A program made the translations under genes and the position numbers. The notes under the pieces are model-generated. The model had not been told where the DNA came from. It was given only the letters and a program-made list of their open reading frames with translations, and did not search any database. Of a stretch of 28,698 nucleotides of DNA, positions 21,074-28,562 are shown in pieces. The stretch's first letter is position 1. Each line of letters begins with the position of its first letter. Source of the DNA: DATKHF01 sp035510355. Lineage in GTDB: Bacteria > Patescibacteriota > Saccharimonadia > Saccharimonadales > UBA4665. Location: assembly GCA_035510355.1 (NCBI GenBank), contig DATKHF010000023.1:1-28698 (forward strand), given 5' to 3'.

Positions 21074-21403
21074 TTATTGTGAGACGAAAGGTTGACCAGT
21101 TTGGCCGCTATCGCCACTACCAGCATCTGGTGTTGTCGGTTCGTTTGAAGCGGGTGGTGTCGACTCTGCTGGGGCTGGTGGGGTTGAAGAATCTCCAGCT
21201 GGAGTGCTAGGTTCGCTTGGTGTTGAGTCGCCGCCGGCCGGCTGACCATATGAATTGTCAGCTGGAGCACTAGGCTCTACTGGAGTAACTGGTGGTACCG
21301 GATCCACACTTGGAGTCGGTGGAGTTGCTGGTTGGTCACCACCAAAACTTGGCTGCGGATTAACATTTGTATTTTGATCTTGGCTTTGATCTGCTGGAGG
21401 CAT
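21074..21403 (-). CDS. Disordered Pro/Ser/Thr-rich protein between ruvC and ruvA
   Basis: A 109-residue low-complexity protein dominated by P, T, S, D, G, Q and A, with almost no hydrophobic residues and no signal peptide or membrane segment. Acidic overall and expected to be intrinsically disordered. ATG 21403 is preceded by AAAAAGGA at about 7 nt, supporting translation. No family recognised; short degenerate PxxPxxP/TPxxPS units suggest expansion by repeat slippage. Position in the ruv cluster might be coincidental. Other frames in this region are open only because of the biased composition. Confidence 0.6.
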   Translation of the reverse strand: MPPADQSQDQNTNVNPQPSFGGDQPATPPTPSVDPVPPVTPVEPSAPADNSYGQPAGGDSTPSEPSTPAGDSSTPPAPAESTPPASNEPTTPDAGSGDSGQTGQPFVSQ

Positions 21404-21454
21404 AATCGTTCCTTTTTTAATTGCTAATGTCTATACCCTACCACATAGTTTAGT

Positions 21455-21931
21455 CTAGTTCAAATGAATTGTCATGCTGTGGGTAATTGCAGCAGCGAGG
21501 GCATCGGCACAATCATCAGGCTTGGGAACTACCTTAAGTTGTAAAATCACTCGTACCATTTCCTGAATTTGTTTTTTTTCGGCTCGGCCATAACCAGTTA
21601 CTGCTTGCTTTATTTGCAGTGGTGTATACTCGGCAATTTTGAGCCCAGCTTGTTGGCCACAGAGTAAAACTACGCCTCGGGCTTGAGCGACAGTCATAGC
21701 CGTTGTGACATTTTGAGCAAAGAATAATTTCTCGACTGACATTTCTGACGGTTTTGTTGCAATAATTATATCGGTCAATTCATCAAAGATTGTTTGAAGA
21801 CGTATGGCATCATCTTCCTTAACCGGGGTTCGAATTACTCCTGCGTCCACGAGCTGAGTTTTGCCTTTAGCAACTTCAATAACCCCAAATCCTAGAATTC
21901 CTGTTCCTGGATCAATACCTAAAATTCTCAT
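21455..21931 (-). CDS. ruvC: Holliday junction resolvase RuvC
   Basis: A 158-residue RNase H-fold endonuclease that cuts Holliday junctions symmetrically. All four catalytic acidic residues are identifiable: D7 (GIDPGTG), E67 (VEKLFF), D140 and D143 (DDCADALA). Length normal (about 160-175). ATG 21931 lies 16 nt after the yebC stop; no strong ribosome binding site is visible, so translation may be coupled to yebC. The yebC-ruvC-ruvA-ruvB order is conserved widely. Confidence 0.97.
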   Translation of the reverse strand: MRILGIDPGTGILGFGVIEVAKGKTQLVDAGVIRTPVKEDDAIRLQTIFDELTDIIIATKPSEMSVEKLFFAQNVTTAMTVAQARGVVLLCGQQAGLKIAEYTPLQIKQAVTGYGRAEKKQIQEMVRVILQLKVVPKPDDCADALAAAITHSMTIHLN

Positions 21932-21947
21932 TTTAATAATCGGCGTA

Positions 21948-22679
21948 TCATGTTTCTAGTAACTGCTCTGGTATATCGAAGTTGACGTGGGTATTCACGA
22001 TATCGTCGATATTCTCGAGGGCATCCATAAGACGAATAATTTTACCAGCTGTAGCCGCATCGCTAATTTCTACAGTATTGTTTGGAACATAGGTTAGCTC
22101 GGCTTCGGTAATGTCTAGCCCGGCTTGCTGGAGGGCATTACGAACCTTAGCAAGCTCCTTTGGAGCAGTATAGATCACTGACTCGCCATCTTCTTCTTGG
22201 ACATCATCAGCCCCGGCATCAATAGCGGCCATTAATACATCATCTCCGGTTTGTTTCAGGCGTACCATTCCCTTATGGTCGAACTGAAAAGCTACGGCAC
22301 CTTTTTCCGCCAATCGCCCGCCATGTTTCGAAAAGGCTAGGCGAACATCAGGCAAGGTACGATTAATATTATCTGTTGCAGCTTCAACTAAAATCGCTAC
22401 ACTACCCGGGCCGTATCCCTCATACATGACTTCTTGGATCTGCTCTCCGCCAAGCTTACCGCTACCACGGTCAACGCTCCGCTGGATATTAACATTCGGC
22501 ATATTAGTGGCCTTGGCTCTATCAATCGCTAAACGTAGGGCAAAATTTGTCTCTGGATCGGTACCACTTCGCGCTGCAACTGCAATGGCATTACCAAGTC
22601 TCGTAAAGACTGCACTGCGGGCAGCATCTTTGGCGCCTTTTTGTCGTTTAATTGTGCTCCACTTAGAGTGACCAGACAT
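21948..22679 (-). CDS. yebC: YebC/PmpR-family translation or transcription factor
   Basis: A 243-residue TACO1/YebC protein. The signature start MSGHSKWSTIKRQKGAKDAAR, the block GPGSVAILVEAATDNINRT and the C-terminal NVHTNFDIP-like ending (NTHVNFDIPEQ) are all present. Recent work on the family links it to relief of ribosome stalling at proline-rich stretches; older work treats it as a DNA-binding regulator. The proline-rich ORF two genes downstream is a curious coincidence with the first view. Start ATG 22679 with AAGGAAA about 9 nt upstream. Confidence 0.97.
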   Translation of the reverse strand: MSGHSKWSTIKRQKGAKDAARSAVFTRLGNAIAVAARSGTDPETNFALRLAIDRAKATNMPNVNIQRSVDRGSGKLGGEQIQEVMYEGYGPGSVAILVEAATDNINRTLPDVRLAFSKHGGRLAEKGAVAFQFDHKGMVRLKQTGDDVLMAAIDAGADDVQEEDGESVIYTAPKELAKVRNALQQAGLDITEAELTYVPNNTVEISDAATAGKIIRLMDALENIDDIVNTHVNFDIPEQLLET

Positions 22680-22745
22680 ACACGTATTTCCTTACTTCAT
22701 CTGTTAGTTTACCAGATTTAGGATTTCTTGTCTTGCTGTGGTGAT

Positions 22746-23945
22746 CTACTGTGAACTAGGTGTTGAAACCACTAGAAGTTGACTAACATAGGCCTGGATA
22801 GCACTGTAGTTACTTAGGCCAGCTGCCGGGATCAATGCAGACTCCCCATCATAGGAAGTATAACTCTGTAGTAGGTCGTTACCGTTTACATCATTGAGGC
22901 TGGCAGATTTAACTGAACTGTTGCTAATTTTCTGACTGAGCTGATAGAGCCGTCGCGCGTCACTGAGAGTTAGATCGGTCTTTACATTGTTGCCAAGACT
23001 GTCAAATAAGTTACCTAGTTTGACTGGGTTAGATAACACACCTACGCTCAGAGCCTTACTTTTCAGCGCGAGAAGCATAAGGCGTTGATCCTGCTCTCTT
23101 GTAAAGTCGGATTGGCAAAAGCCATAACTACCATATGCATCGCCACGAGCTCTAGCTAAATCAAGCGCTTGTTCGCCGTTTAAACTATGTTCACCATTCG
23201 ATAAGTCTACAAGAATACCGCCAGTAGCATAGTCAGTATCAGGATCGTATAGACCATTTGGATCACAGCTATTGATATCTACTGTAATGCCACCTACGGC
23301 ATTTACTGAATCACGAAAGGCTGTGTAATTAATAAGGGCGTGGTAATCAATCGGGATATTAAAGTTCTGGCTCACGACTTGATCGAGTAAGCCCATACCA
23401 CCATCTTCATATGCGGCGTTAATCTTAGAGTAACCATAGCCTGGTATGTCGACGTATAAATCACGTGGTACGCTAAGCATGAAAGCAGTATTATTACGCG
23501 TATCAATGCTGACAATCATAATTGAGTCAGTTAAATCGGCGCCGTTATGGCCAGGGTCGTCAGCCGAATTACCAGCTAGCAGAATATTGACCCGACCAGT
23601 ATCCTCGCCTTTAAGTTTGGTCGTATGGAAGATGTCCCAAATACTACCACCAAAGGTCTTAGAAACGTTCTCATAAAATTTCCAGCCTACCCAACCACCT
23701 ACAACCAGAATTATGAGCAGGAGAACTAATGCAGTACGTTTGGCGATTTTTTTATAATTTCGACGTTTTTTTGGTAACTCTGGCTTAGCTGCGGTGGCTT
23801 CTTGGTTAAAATAATTTGGCCGGTAGGTGGACAGAGTTGCGCCAATAGCCGGAAAGTCTCTGGGTGCTGTAACATCCATAACTTGTTTCGGACGCTGAGA
23901 CGGTCGAGAAAGCTGTGGTGGTGACGATGGTTTTTTATGACGCAT
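22746..23945 (-). CDS. LytR-CpsA-Psr (LCP) family protein
   Basis: A 399-residue membrane-anchored LCP enzyme; the family transfers undecaprenyl-linked glycopolymers to peptidoglycan. A basic cytoplasmic N-terminus (1-70) precedes one membrane helix (71-90), then the extracellular LCP domain with ILLAG, DLTDSIMIVSIDTRNN, SVPRDLYVDIPGYGYSKINAAYEDGG and LDLARARGD..DFTREQDQRLML, which hold the conserved Asp and Arg residues binding pyrophosphate and Mg. The last 100 residues are a poorly conserved C-terminal extension. Divergent from the ABC exporter cluster across 179 bp. Confidence 0.95.
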   Translation of the reverse strand: MRHKKPSSPPQLSRPSQRPKQVMDVTAPRDFPAIGATLSTYRPNYFNQEATAAKPELPKKRRNYKKIAKRTALVLLLIILVVGGWVGWKFYENVSKTFGGSIWDIFHTTKLKGEDTGRVNILLAGNSADDPGHNGADLTDSIMIVSIDTRNNTAFMLSVPRDLYVDIPGYGYSKINAAYEDGGMGLLDQVVSQNFNIPIDYHALINYTAFRDSVNAVGGITVDINSCDPNGLYDPDTDYATGGILVDLSNGEHSLNGEQALDLARARGDAYGSYGFCQSDFTREQDQRLMLLALKSKALSVGVLSNPVKLGNLFDSLGNNVKTDLTLSDARRLYQLSQKISNSSVKSASLNDVNGNDLLQSYTSYDGESALIPAAGLSNYSAIQAYVSQLLVVSTPSSQ

Positions 23946-24124
23946 ATGTGTGGCTATTAATTATGGAGCAAAGTTCTTTAGCTGCAAAGTGTGTATCAAA
24001 ACAGTAAATAACATTGACTGAAATAATTACAGCTGATCTCAGCTTAGCGAAACGAGACTCGCCTGGCAAGCTAAGCACGCACATCTTAAGCATTTATTCA
24101 GGTGGAGCAGTTAGAGTAGGCGAT
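23946..24124. promoter_or_regulatory. Divergent intergenic region, LCP gene / ABC exporter
   Basis: No gene seen. It contains a minus-strand CATAAT (23965-23960) upstream of the LCP start and a 7-bp inverted repeat GCTTAGC (24042-24048) / GCTAAGC (24070-24076). TAGAGT (24112-24117) ends 7 nt before the permease ATG and may be its -10. A TTG at 24014 is in frame with the permease but gives an unlikely N-terminal extension. Confidence 0.35.
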
Positions 24125-25552
24125 ATGAATGTTATTAGCCGCGGTATCCGCAATGCCTTTCGTAACTCAGTACGCACCATTTCTATAGTGATTATTCTCG
24201 GGCTAAGTATTGGCTTAAGTCTTATAATGCTAATTGCTCATCAGGCTGTTACTAAAGAGATTAGTACTGTTAAAAGCTCGATTGGTAATACAGTCACTAT
24301 CCAGCCTGCTGGCTTTAGTAGCTTTAGTCAGGTTAACAATGCGCTGACTACAGCCGAACTCAGTAAAGTGCAGGCTCTTCCGCATGTTACTAGCGTTGAC
24401 GAGAGCTTAACTGATCGGCTTACAAAGATTGGCTCAAGTACGCCATCGTTCGGTGGTCAATCATCATCAACAAGCAATAACACGACGAGCCTAACCTCAC
24501 CAATTACCTTCAATCTCAATAGTAACGGTAATGGCGGCCAACGCTTTTTCATCAATGGCGGTGGCAGTGGCTTACCGACTAACTTTAGTCCGCCCATTAC
24601 GATTGTGGGCACCACTGATCCCTCTACCATTAATGGCACAGCACTAACTATTACCAGCGGTACGACTATAACTGGTACTAAAGACGCCAATGATGTGCTC
24701 GTGAGTCGGAGTATGGCTAGCAAAAATAGCCTAAAAGTTGGTTCAACGTTTACGGCCTATAATACGACTCTAACAGTAGTTGGTATTTTCAAAAGTGATA
24801 GCGAAAGTGTTAGCAGCAATATTATCGTCTCGCTACCCGGCGAACAGCGCCTTAGTAATCAGTCCGGTGACGTCACGAGCGCCGTTGCCACAGTCGATTC
24901 ACTCGACAATTTGAGCTCGACAACAACGGCTATCAAAAATACCCTTGGCTCAGCTGCTGATGTTACGAGTTCAGTTACCCAGGCCAATGCCAAAGTTGCA
25001 CCACTGAACAGTGTTAAAAGTATCTCTCTCTTTAGCCTCATCGGTGCAGTGGTTGCCGGAGCCATAATTATTTTGCTCGTCATGATTATGATTGTGCGTG
25101 AACGCCGCCGCGAGATTGGCGTGCTTAAAGCCATCGGCGGTTCAAATCTCAGAATTATGACTCAATTTGTGAGTGAAGCCATAACCCTGACGGTTTTAGG
25201 GGCGGTTATCGGAGTTATTATTGGGGTCGTTGGCGGAACGCCAGTCACTACAGCACTCGTAAAGAACAGCACCTCTAGTCAAGTTTCAGGTATTACTGCA
25301 CCAGGCGGCGGCCGTTTTGGCGGCGGCGGCCAAAGTGGCGGCGCTTCTACTCCATCTGCGCGGCCTAGCTTCAGTACTCGTTTCCGTAGCAATTCAGTTG
25401 TTAGCAGTGCTAGTAACATTCACGCTGAGGTGGGTTGGAGCATTTTACTCTATGGTTTTGGTGCAGCGGTTTTGATCGCAATTGTTGGCAGCGCACTTGC
25501 CTCGGTATTAATTGCTAAGGTTCGGCCGGCAGAAGTAATGAGAGCAGAATAG
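24125..25552 (+). CDS. MacB/FtsX-type ABC transporter permease
   Basis: A 475-residue permease with the MacB topology: helix one about 18-40 (TISIVIILGLSIGLSLIML), a large extracellular domain, then three C-terminal helices. The cytoplasmic coupling segment RERRREIGVLKAIGG follows helix two, and KVRPAEVMRAE closes the protein. The extracellular portion is Ser/Thr/Asn-rich and glycine-rich, including an inserted GGGRFGGGGQSGG loop between helices three and four. Such systems export peptides or glycolipids or transmit force across the envelope. ATG 24125 is chosen because MNVISRGIRNAFRNSVRT is the usual family N-terminus. Followed after 9 nt by its ATPase. Confidence 0.9.
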   Translation: MNVISRGIRNAFRNSVRTISIVIILGLSIGLSLIMLIAHQAVTKEISTVKSSIGNTVTIQPAGFSSFSQVNNALTTAELSKVQALPHVTSVDESLTDRLTKIGSSTPSFGGQSSSTSNNTTSLTSPITFNLNSNGNGGQRFFINGGGSGLPTNFSPPITIVGTTDPSTINGTALTITSGTTITGTKDANDVLVSRSMASKNSLKVGSTFTAYNTTLTVVGIFKSDSESVSSNIIVSLPGEQRLSNQSGDVTSAVATVDSLDNLSSTTTAIKNTLGSAADVTSSVTQANAKVAPLNSVKSISLFSLIGAVVAGAIIILLVMIMIVRERRREIGVLKAIGGSNLRIMTQFVSEAITLTVLGAVIGVIIGVVGGTPVTTALVKNSTSSQVSGITAPGGGRFGGGGQSGGASTPSARPSFSTRFRSNSVVSSASNIHAEVGWSILLYGFGAAVLIAIVGSALASVLIAKVRPAEVMRAE

Positions 25553-25561
25553 GAAAATAGT

Positions 25562-26233
25562 ATGTTAAAAGTTACCAAACTTACTAAACAATTTGCTTCC
25601 GGATCCGAGCCGGTTGTGGCTGTGCACGATGTCAGCTTTGAAGTACCGGATGGCTGCTTTGCTTCAATTATTGGTCGCAGCGGTAGTGGAAAAAGCACTC
25701 TGCTGAGTCTCCTCGGTGCCCTAGATAAACCCACAAGCGGCTCAATAAAAGTTGATGACAGCGACCTAACTGTGCTCCATGACCATGCGCTCATAAAGTA
25801 TCGTTGTGAGCGGATTGGCTTTGTCTTTCAAAATTACAACCTTGTACCAAATCTTAGCGCTCTCGAGAACGTTATGTTACCAATGGAATTTCTTGGTAAA
25901 GCAAAAGGCGAACGCAAAAAGCGAGCTGCTGAATTGCTACAACAAGTAGGGCTGAACGTTGATAAACAAGCTCGTAAACCAGGACGGCTCAGTGGTGGTG
26001 AACAACAACGCGTAGCCATTGCTCGGGCGTTAGCTAACCAACCTAACTTAATCCTGGCGGACGAACCGACTGGTAATCTTGATAGCGAAACTGGCAAAAA
26101 GATTTTTGATTTACTACATGATTTAGCCAAGTCTCAGAATACCACTGTAATTGTTGTTACCCATGATCTCTCGATTGCCGGCAAAACAGATAAAACTTTT
26201 AAACTCCAAGACGGGAAATTGGTTACCGAATGA
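25562..26233 (+). CDS. MacB/LolD-type ABC transporter ATPase
   Basis: A 223-residue ATP-binding subunit pairing with the upstream permease. Walker A GRSGSGKST (38-46), Q-loop in FVFQNYNLVPNLSALENVMLP, signature LSGGEQQR (143-150), Walker B LILADEPTGNLD (163-174), and H-loop VVTHD. All catalytic residues are intact, so it should hydrolyse ATP. AGGA lies 7 nt upstream of ATG 25562. Its TGA overlaps the next ATG (ATGA), linking it to the DUF5666-like protein. Confidence 0.97.
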   Translation: MLKVTKLTKQFASGSEPVVAVHDVSFEVPDGCFASIIGRSGSGKSTLLSLLGALDKPTSGSIKVDDSDLTVLHDHALIKYRCERIGFVFQNYNLVPNLSALENVMLPMEFLGKAKGERKKRAAELLQQVGLNVDKQARKPGRLSGGEQQRVAIARALANQPNLILADEPTGNLDSETGKKIFDLLHDLAKSQNTTVIVVTHDLSIAGKTDKTFKLQDGKLVTE

Positions 26234-26772
26234 CCGAGTCTAAACATTCTAGCCACACCGAGTTGCCTCCGGTCTCTCAAAAGACTACAGTTGCATCTAA
26301 GTACTTCTTGGTAGCTGCCGGTGCTGTCATTCTGGTAGGTTTGGCTTTTTGGGCTGGTACTGCCTATGAAAAGGGACATCAATCAAAAACGGTGGCCACA
26401 GCCAACAGCTCTGGACTAACCGGAGGGCGCTTTGGCGGCGGTCGCTCTAGTGGTGAGCGGCCAATCTTTGGGCAGGTAACGGCTATAAGCTCGTCGAGTA
26501 TTAGCGTCCAAGATAGTCGAACCGGCAGCACCTCAACTCTAGGAATTACTAGCTCTACAACGATTACCGATGGCGGCCAGAGTGTTAGCTATACTGACAT
26601 TCAAACTGGAGATACCGTTGCAGTGATCTCAAATAGTTCTAGCACGGCTGATGCAACGAGAATACTCGTAAACCCCAGTTTTGGTGGCGGGGGAGGTGGA
26701 AGCCCACAATCCCCAAGTAGTAGCGGTACTAGTGACACGCAAAGTAACTCAAGTACAGTTCTCAATGACTAA
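26230..26772 (+). CDS. Membrane-anchored DUF5666-like protein, third gene of ABC cluster
   Basis: A 180-residue protein with a polar N-terminus, one membrane helix (25-45, YFLVAAGAVILVGLAFWAG), a glycine/arginine linker (TGGRFGGGRSSGE, 64-76) and a beta-rich domain at about 79-150 (IFGQVTAISSSSISVQD ... GDTVAVIS ... ADATRILV) that matches the DUF5666 beta-barrel pattern. It ends in a Gly/Ser tail. Located outside the membrane by topology. It may act as a periplasmic-adaptor-like or substrate component of the exporter. The GGRFGGG motif recurs in the permease's external loop. Confidence 0.8.
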   Translation: MTESKHSSHTELPPVSQKTTVASKYFLVAAGAVILVGLAFWAGTAYEKGHQSKTVATANSSGLTGGRFGGGRSSGERPIFGQVTAISSSSISVQDSRTGSTSTLGITSSTTITDGGQSVSYTDIQTGDTVAVISNSSSTADATRILVNPSFGGGGGGSPQSPSSSGTSDTQSNSSTVLND

Positions 26773-26848
26773 TTATCTAGCTAAACCTGCAGAGAACCTA
26801 CAGCCATAAGTATCATAATAGAATTCACCATGTAATATGGAGAAATCT

Positions 26849-26995
26849 ATGACAAAGAAATATTTCATCCAACAATTTCCAGACCCACGCCAAGATAAAC
26901 TAAGGCGTCGTAAACGTTTCACAAAACATTATGAAGTTAAAATGCGACTCAAACAGGTATGGTATCGTAATCCAAAGCTGCGCCCTAGTCATTGA
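26849..26995 (+). CDS. 48-aa basic microprotein
   Basis: A 48-residue ORF with TGGAG 6 nt before ATG 26849. About one third of the residues are Lys, Arg or His (for example RQDKLRRRKRFTKHYEVKMR), with aromatic residues spaced between. No transmembrane segment. The composition suggests RNA or ribosome binding, but I cannot name a family. It stands alone between the exporter cluster and a convergent flippase-like gene. Confidence 0.6.
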   Translation: MTKKYFIQQFPDPRQDKLRRRKRFTKHYEVKMRLKQVWYRNPKLRPSH

Positions 26996-27035
26996 GAAAG
27001 AACTTCAGATAATATAAATCTTGGAATCTAACTGA

Positions 27036-27995
27036 TCATATATAGTTGCGCCGACGTATAAAGCCCCATGCTACTGCCCCAATTATTAAAGCGAGCCAGT
27101 AGGTTAAAAATCGATATATAAGTACTATAGCTAGAGCTTCGGCGAAGGTAACTTTAAACACTAATAGCCCAGCGAACAACCCTGCCTCAGCTCCGATTAA
27201 TCCACCCGGTGTTGGTGCAATTGTTGCGCCCGCGACACCTACAGTTAGTACGATCAAAGCTTGTCCGAACGCAAGATCTACGCCAACAGCCCGAGCACAA
27301 GTGAACAGGCAAAAACTATAAAGTGTTGTTAGTCCCATCGATAGTCCTAAAGCGATAAGCAATCTCACGGGATGGGTCCGATAGCCCCGAATATCTTTTA
27401 GTACCCCCAGTATTTCGCGCAATAATTTGTCACGAAATTTTCTAAACCAAGCTAGAACAACAAGTATGATCACGGCGATTCCTAGAATAAACCAATACAC
27501 AGCGCTAGCTATATGTGGTTGAGCCAGTTGCGAAAACGATACACTGGTCGTAAGTACCACAATAGTAAGTAGTAATAAATGCCCCAGTAGTCCTAAAAGA
27601 TTATTCGTTGCCACGACTGCACCAGCTGATGACTGGCTGTGACGCTGTTTGCGCAAGTACTCAAAGTTTAATCCAATGGCACCGATACCAGCCGGTAATA
27701 TGCGGTTAACGAAGAGACTAGCTAGCTGGACTGCTAAGGTACGGGGATAAGGGATTCGTTTTTTAGCGAGGAGTAGATATGTACCGGTAGCGATGAAGGA
27801 TGTTGCCAGCGAGCACCCCAAAGCCACGACTATCCATCCGGGCTGACTGTGCTCGATAACTTTAAAGCTTGCTCTAAATCGATCGATCTGAGGCAACACA
27901 GCATAAAACAATAATAGGACGATACCTAGATTAATTAATTGTCGACGGCCAATATGCATACCACGCAATGAGGAAGTTTTTGTTAGACGCGCCAT
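27036..27995 (-). CDS. UPF0104 / lysylphosphatidylglycerol-synthase transmembrane domain (flippase-like) protein
   Basis: A 319-residue integral membrane protein with about eight helices. The C-terminal block TPGGLIGAEAGLFAGLLVF...ALAIVLIYRFLTYWLALIIG is the hallmark of the AglD/MprF-type flippase domain (TIGR00374). No aminoacyl-transferase domain is attached, so a lipid or glycolipid flipping role is more likely than lysyl-PG synthesis. ATG 27995 is preferred over 28019 because TATAAT ends 6 nt before it. Confidence 0.9.
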   Translation of the reverse strand: MARLTKTSSLRGMHIGRRQLINLGIVLLLFYAVLPQIDRFRASFKVIEHSQPGWIVVALGCSLATSFIATGTYLLLAKKRIPYPRTLAVQLASLFVNRILPAGIGAIGLNFEYLRKQRHSQSSAGAVVATNNLLGLLGHLLLLTIVVLTTSVSFSQLAQPHIASAVYWFILGIAVIILVVLAWFRKFRDKLLREILGVLKDIRGYRTHPVRLLIALGLSMGLTTLYSFCLFTCARAVGVDLAFGQALIVLTVGVAGATIAPTPGGLIGAEAGLFAGLLVFKVTFAEALAIVLIYRFLTYWLALIIGAVAWGFIRRRNYI

Positions 27996-28001
27996 GATCT
28001 C

Positions 28002-28007
28002 ATTATA
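28002..28007 (-). promoter_or_regulatory. -10 element of flippase-like gene, leaderless arrangement
   Basis: TATAAT, then GAGATC, then ATG 27995. TTGTGG at 28029-28024 is a possible -35 (16-bp spacer). Confidence 0.55.
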
Positions 28008-28051
28008 ATCGTGAATCAACTAACCACAAGCGGTATCAACTGATAGTCTTG

Positions 28052-28330
28052 TTAGCCGAGTTTTTTATATAGCGTGCCTGTAAGCAGCAAAATTCCCACG
28101 CCAACGATTAAAGTTATATAGGGATCATTGGCGAGCAGGGGGACTTTTTGTAGAATATGCTGAAAGCCGTAAAATGTTGCAACAAGACCAAAGGTCGCCA
28201 GTAAAGCAAATACCAAAGGAAACCGCTTAAACACGCTATTACGCTGCCGGATTAGTTTATGGAGGGCCTCAATGGATATATCTTTGGATATATCTTTGGT
28301 GCCGTCTGGGTCGTGATGCGGAGAGACCAT
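28052..28330 (-). CDS. 92-aa two-helix membrane protein
   Basis: A 92-residue protein with a hydrophilic N-terminus, helix one at about 37-57 (FPLVFALLATFGLVATFYGF) and helix two at about 70-86. A 12-bp tandem duplication (GGATATATCTTT twice, about 28272-28296 on the plus strand) encodes a repeated KDIS/DISK unit in the N-terminus. Similar small proteins occur in CPR genomes but no function is known to me. ATG 28330 follows TATGAT by 6 nt. Confidence 0.75.
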   Translation of the reverse strand: MVSPHHDPDGTKDISKDISIEALHKLIRQRNSVFKRFPLVFALLATFGLVATFYGFQHILQKVPLLANDPYITLIVGVGILLLTGTLYKKLG

Positions 28331-28336
28331 ACTAAT

Positions 28337-28342
28337 ATCATA
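28337..28342 (-). promoter_or_regulatory. -10 element of 92-aa membrane protein gene, leaderless arrangement
   Basis: TATGAT, then ATTAGT, then ATG 28330. The divergent methyltransferase gene starts at 28353, so only 22 bp separate the two start codons and their promoters must overlap. Confidence 0.45.
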
Positions 28343-28352
28343 TCAAATATGT

Positions 28353-28562
28353 ATGACAAAGAGTGATCTCAACATACTGATAGGTCACAAGCAGAAAATC
28401 TGGGAGGACGATCATAAAAACAATAATGCTGTCCCGGCTTTAGCGGGTTCAGAGATATCGAGCCAAGTAACTGCGTTCATTGATTACTTACGAGATAAGA
28501 ACATTCAATTAACTGATAAAGCAGTAGGTATTGGTTCTGGTAAAGGCCGCAATGTTGTCTAT
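28353..28562 (+). pseudogene. SAM-dependent methyltransferase, 5' fragment interrupted by an insertion sequence
   Basis: The first 70 codons encode the start of a class I methyltransferase: KQKIWEDDHKNNNAVPAL, a helix FIDYLRDKN, and motif I with glycine-rich GIGSGKGRN (59-67) that binds S-adenosylmethionine. After Y70 the reading frame enters foreign sequence and stops at 28599-28601. Typical members have about 200 residues, so the catalytic fold is incomplete. The junction coincides with the TGT end of the neighbouring element. The rest of the gene should lie beyond the element's other end. Confidence 0.75.

Noticed and set aside
21028..21270. Alternative-frame ORF in the proline-rich region
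   Set aside because: Open because of biased composition; the 21074-21403 frame has the ribosome binding site and the better start.
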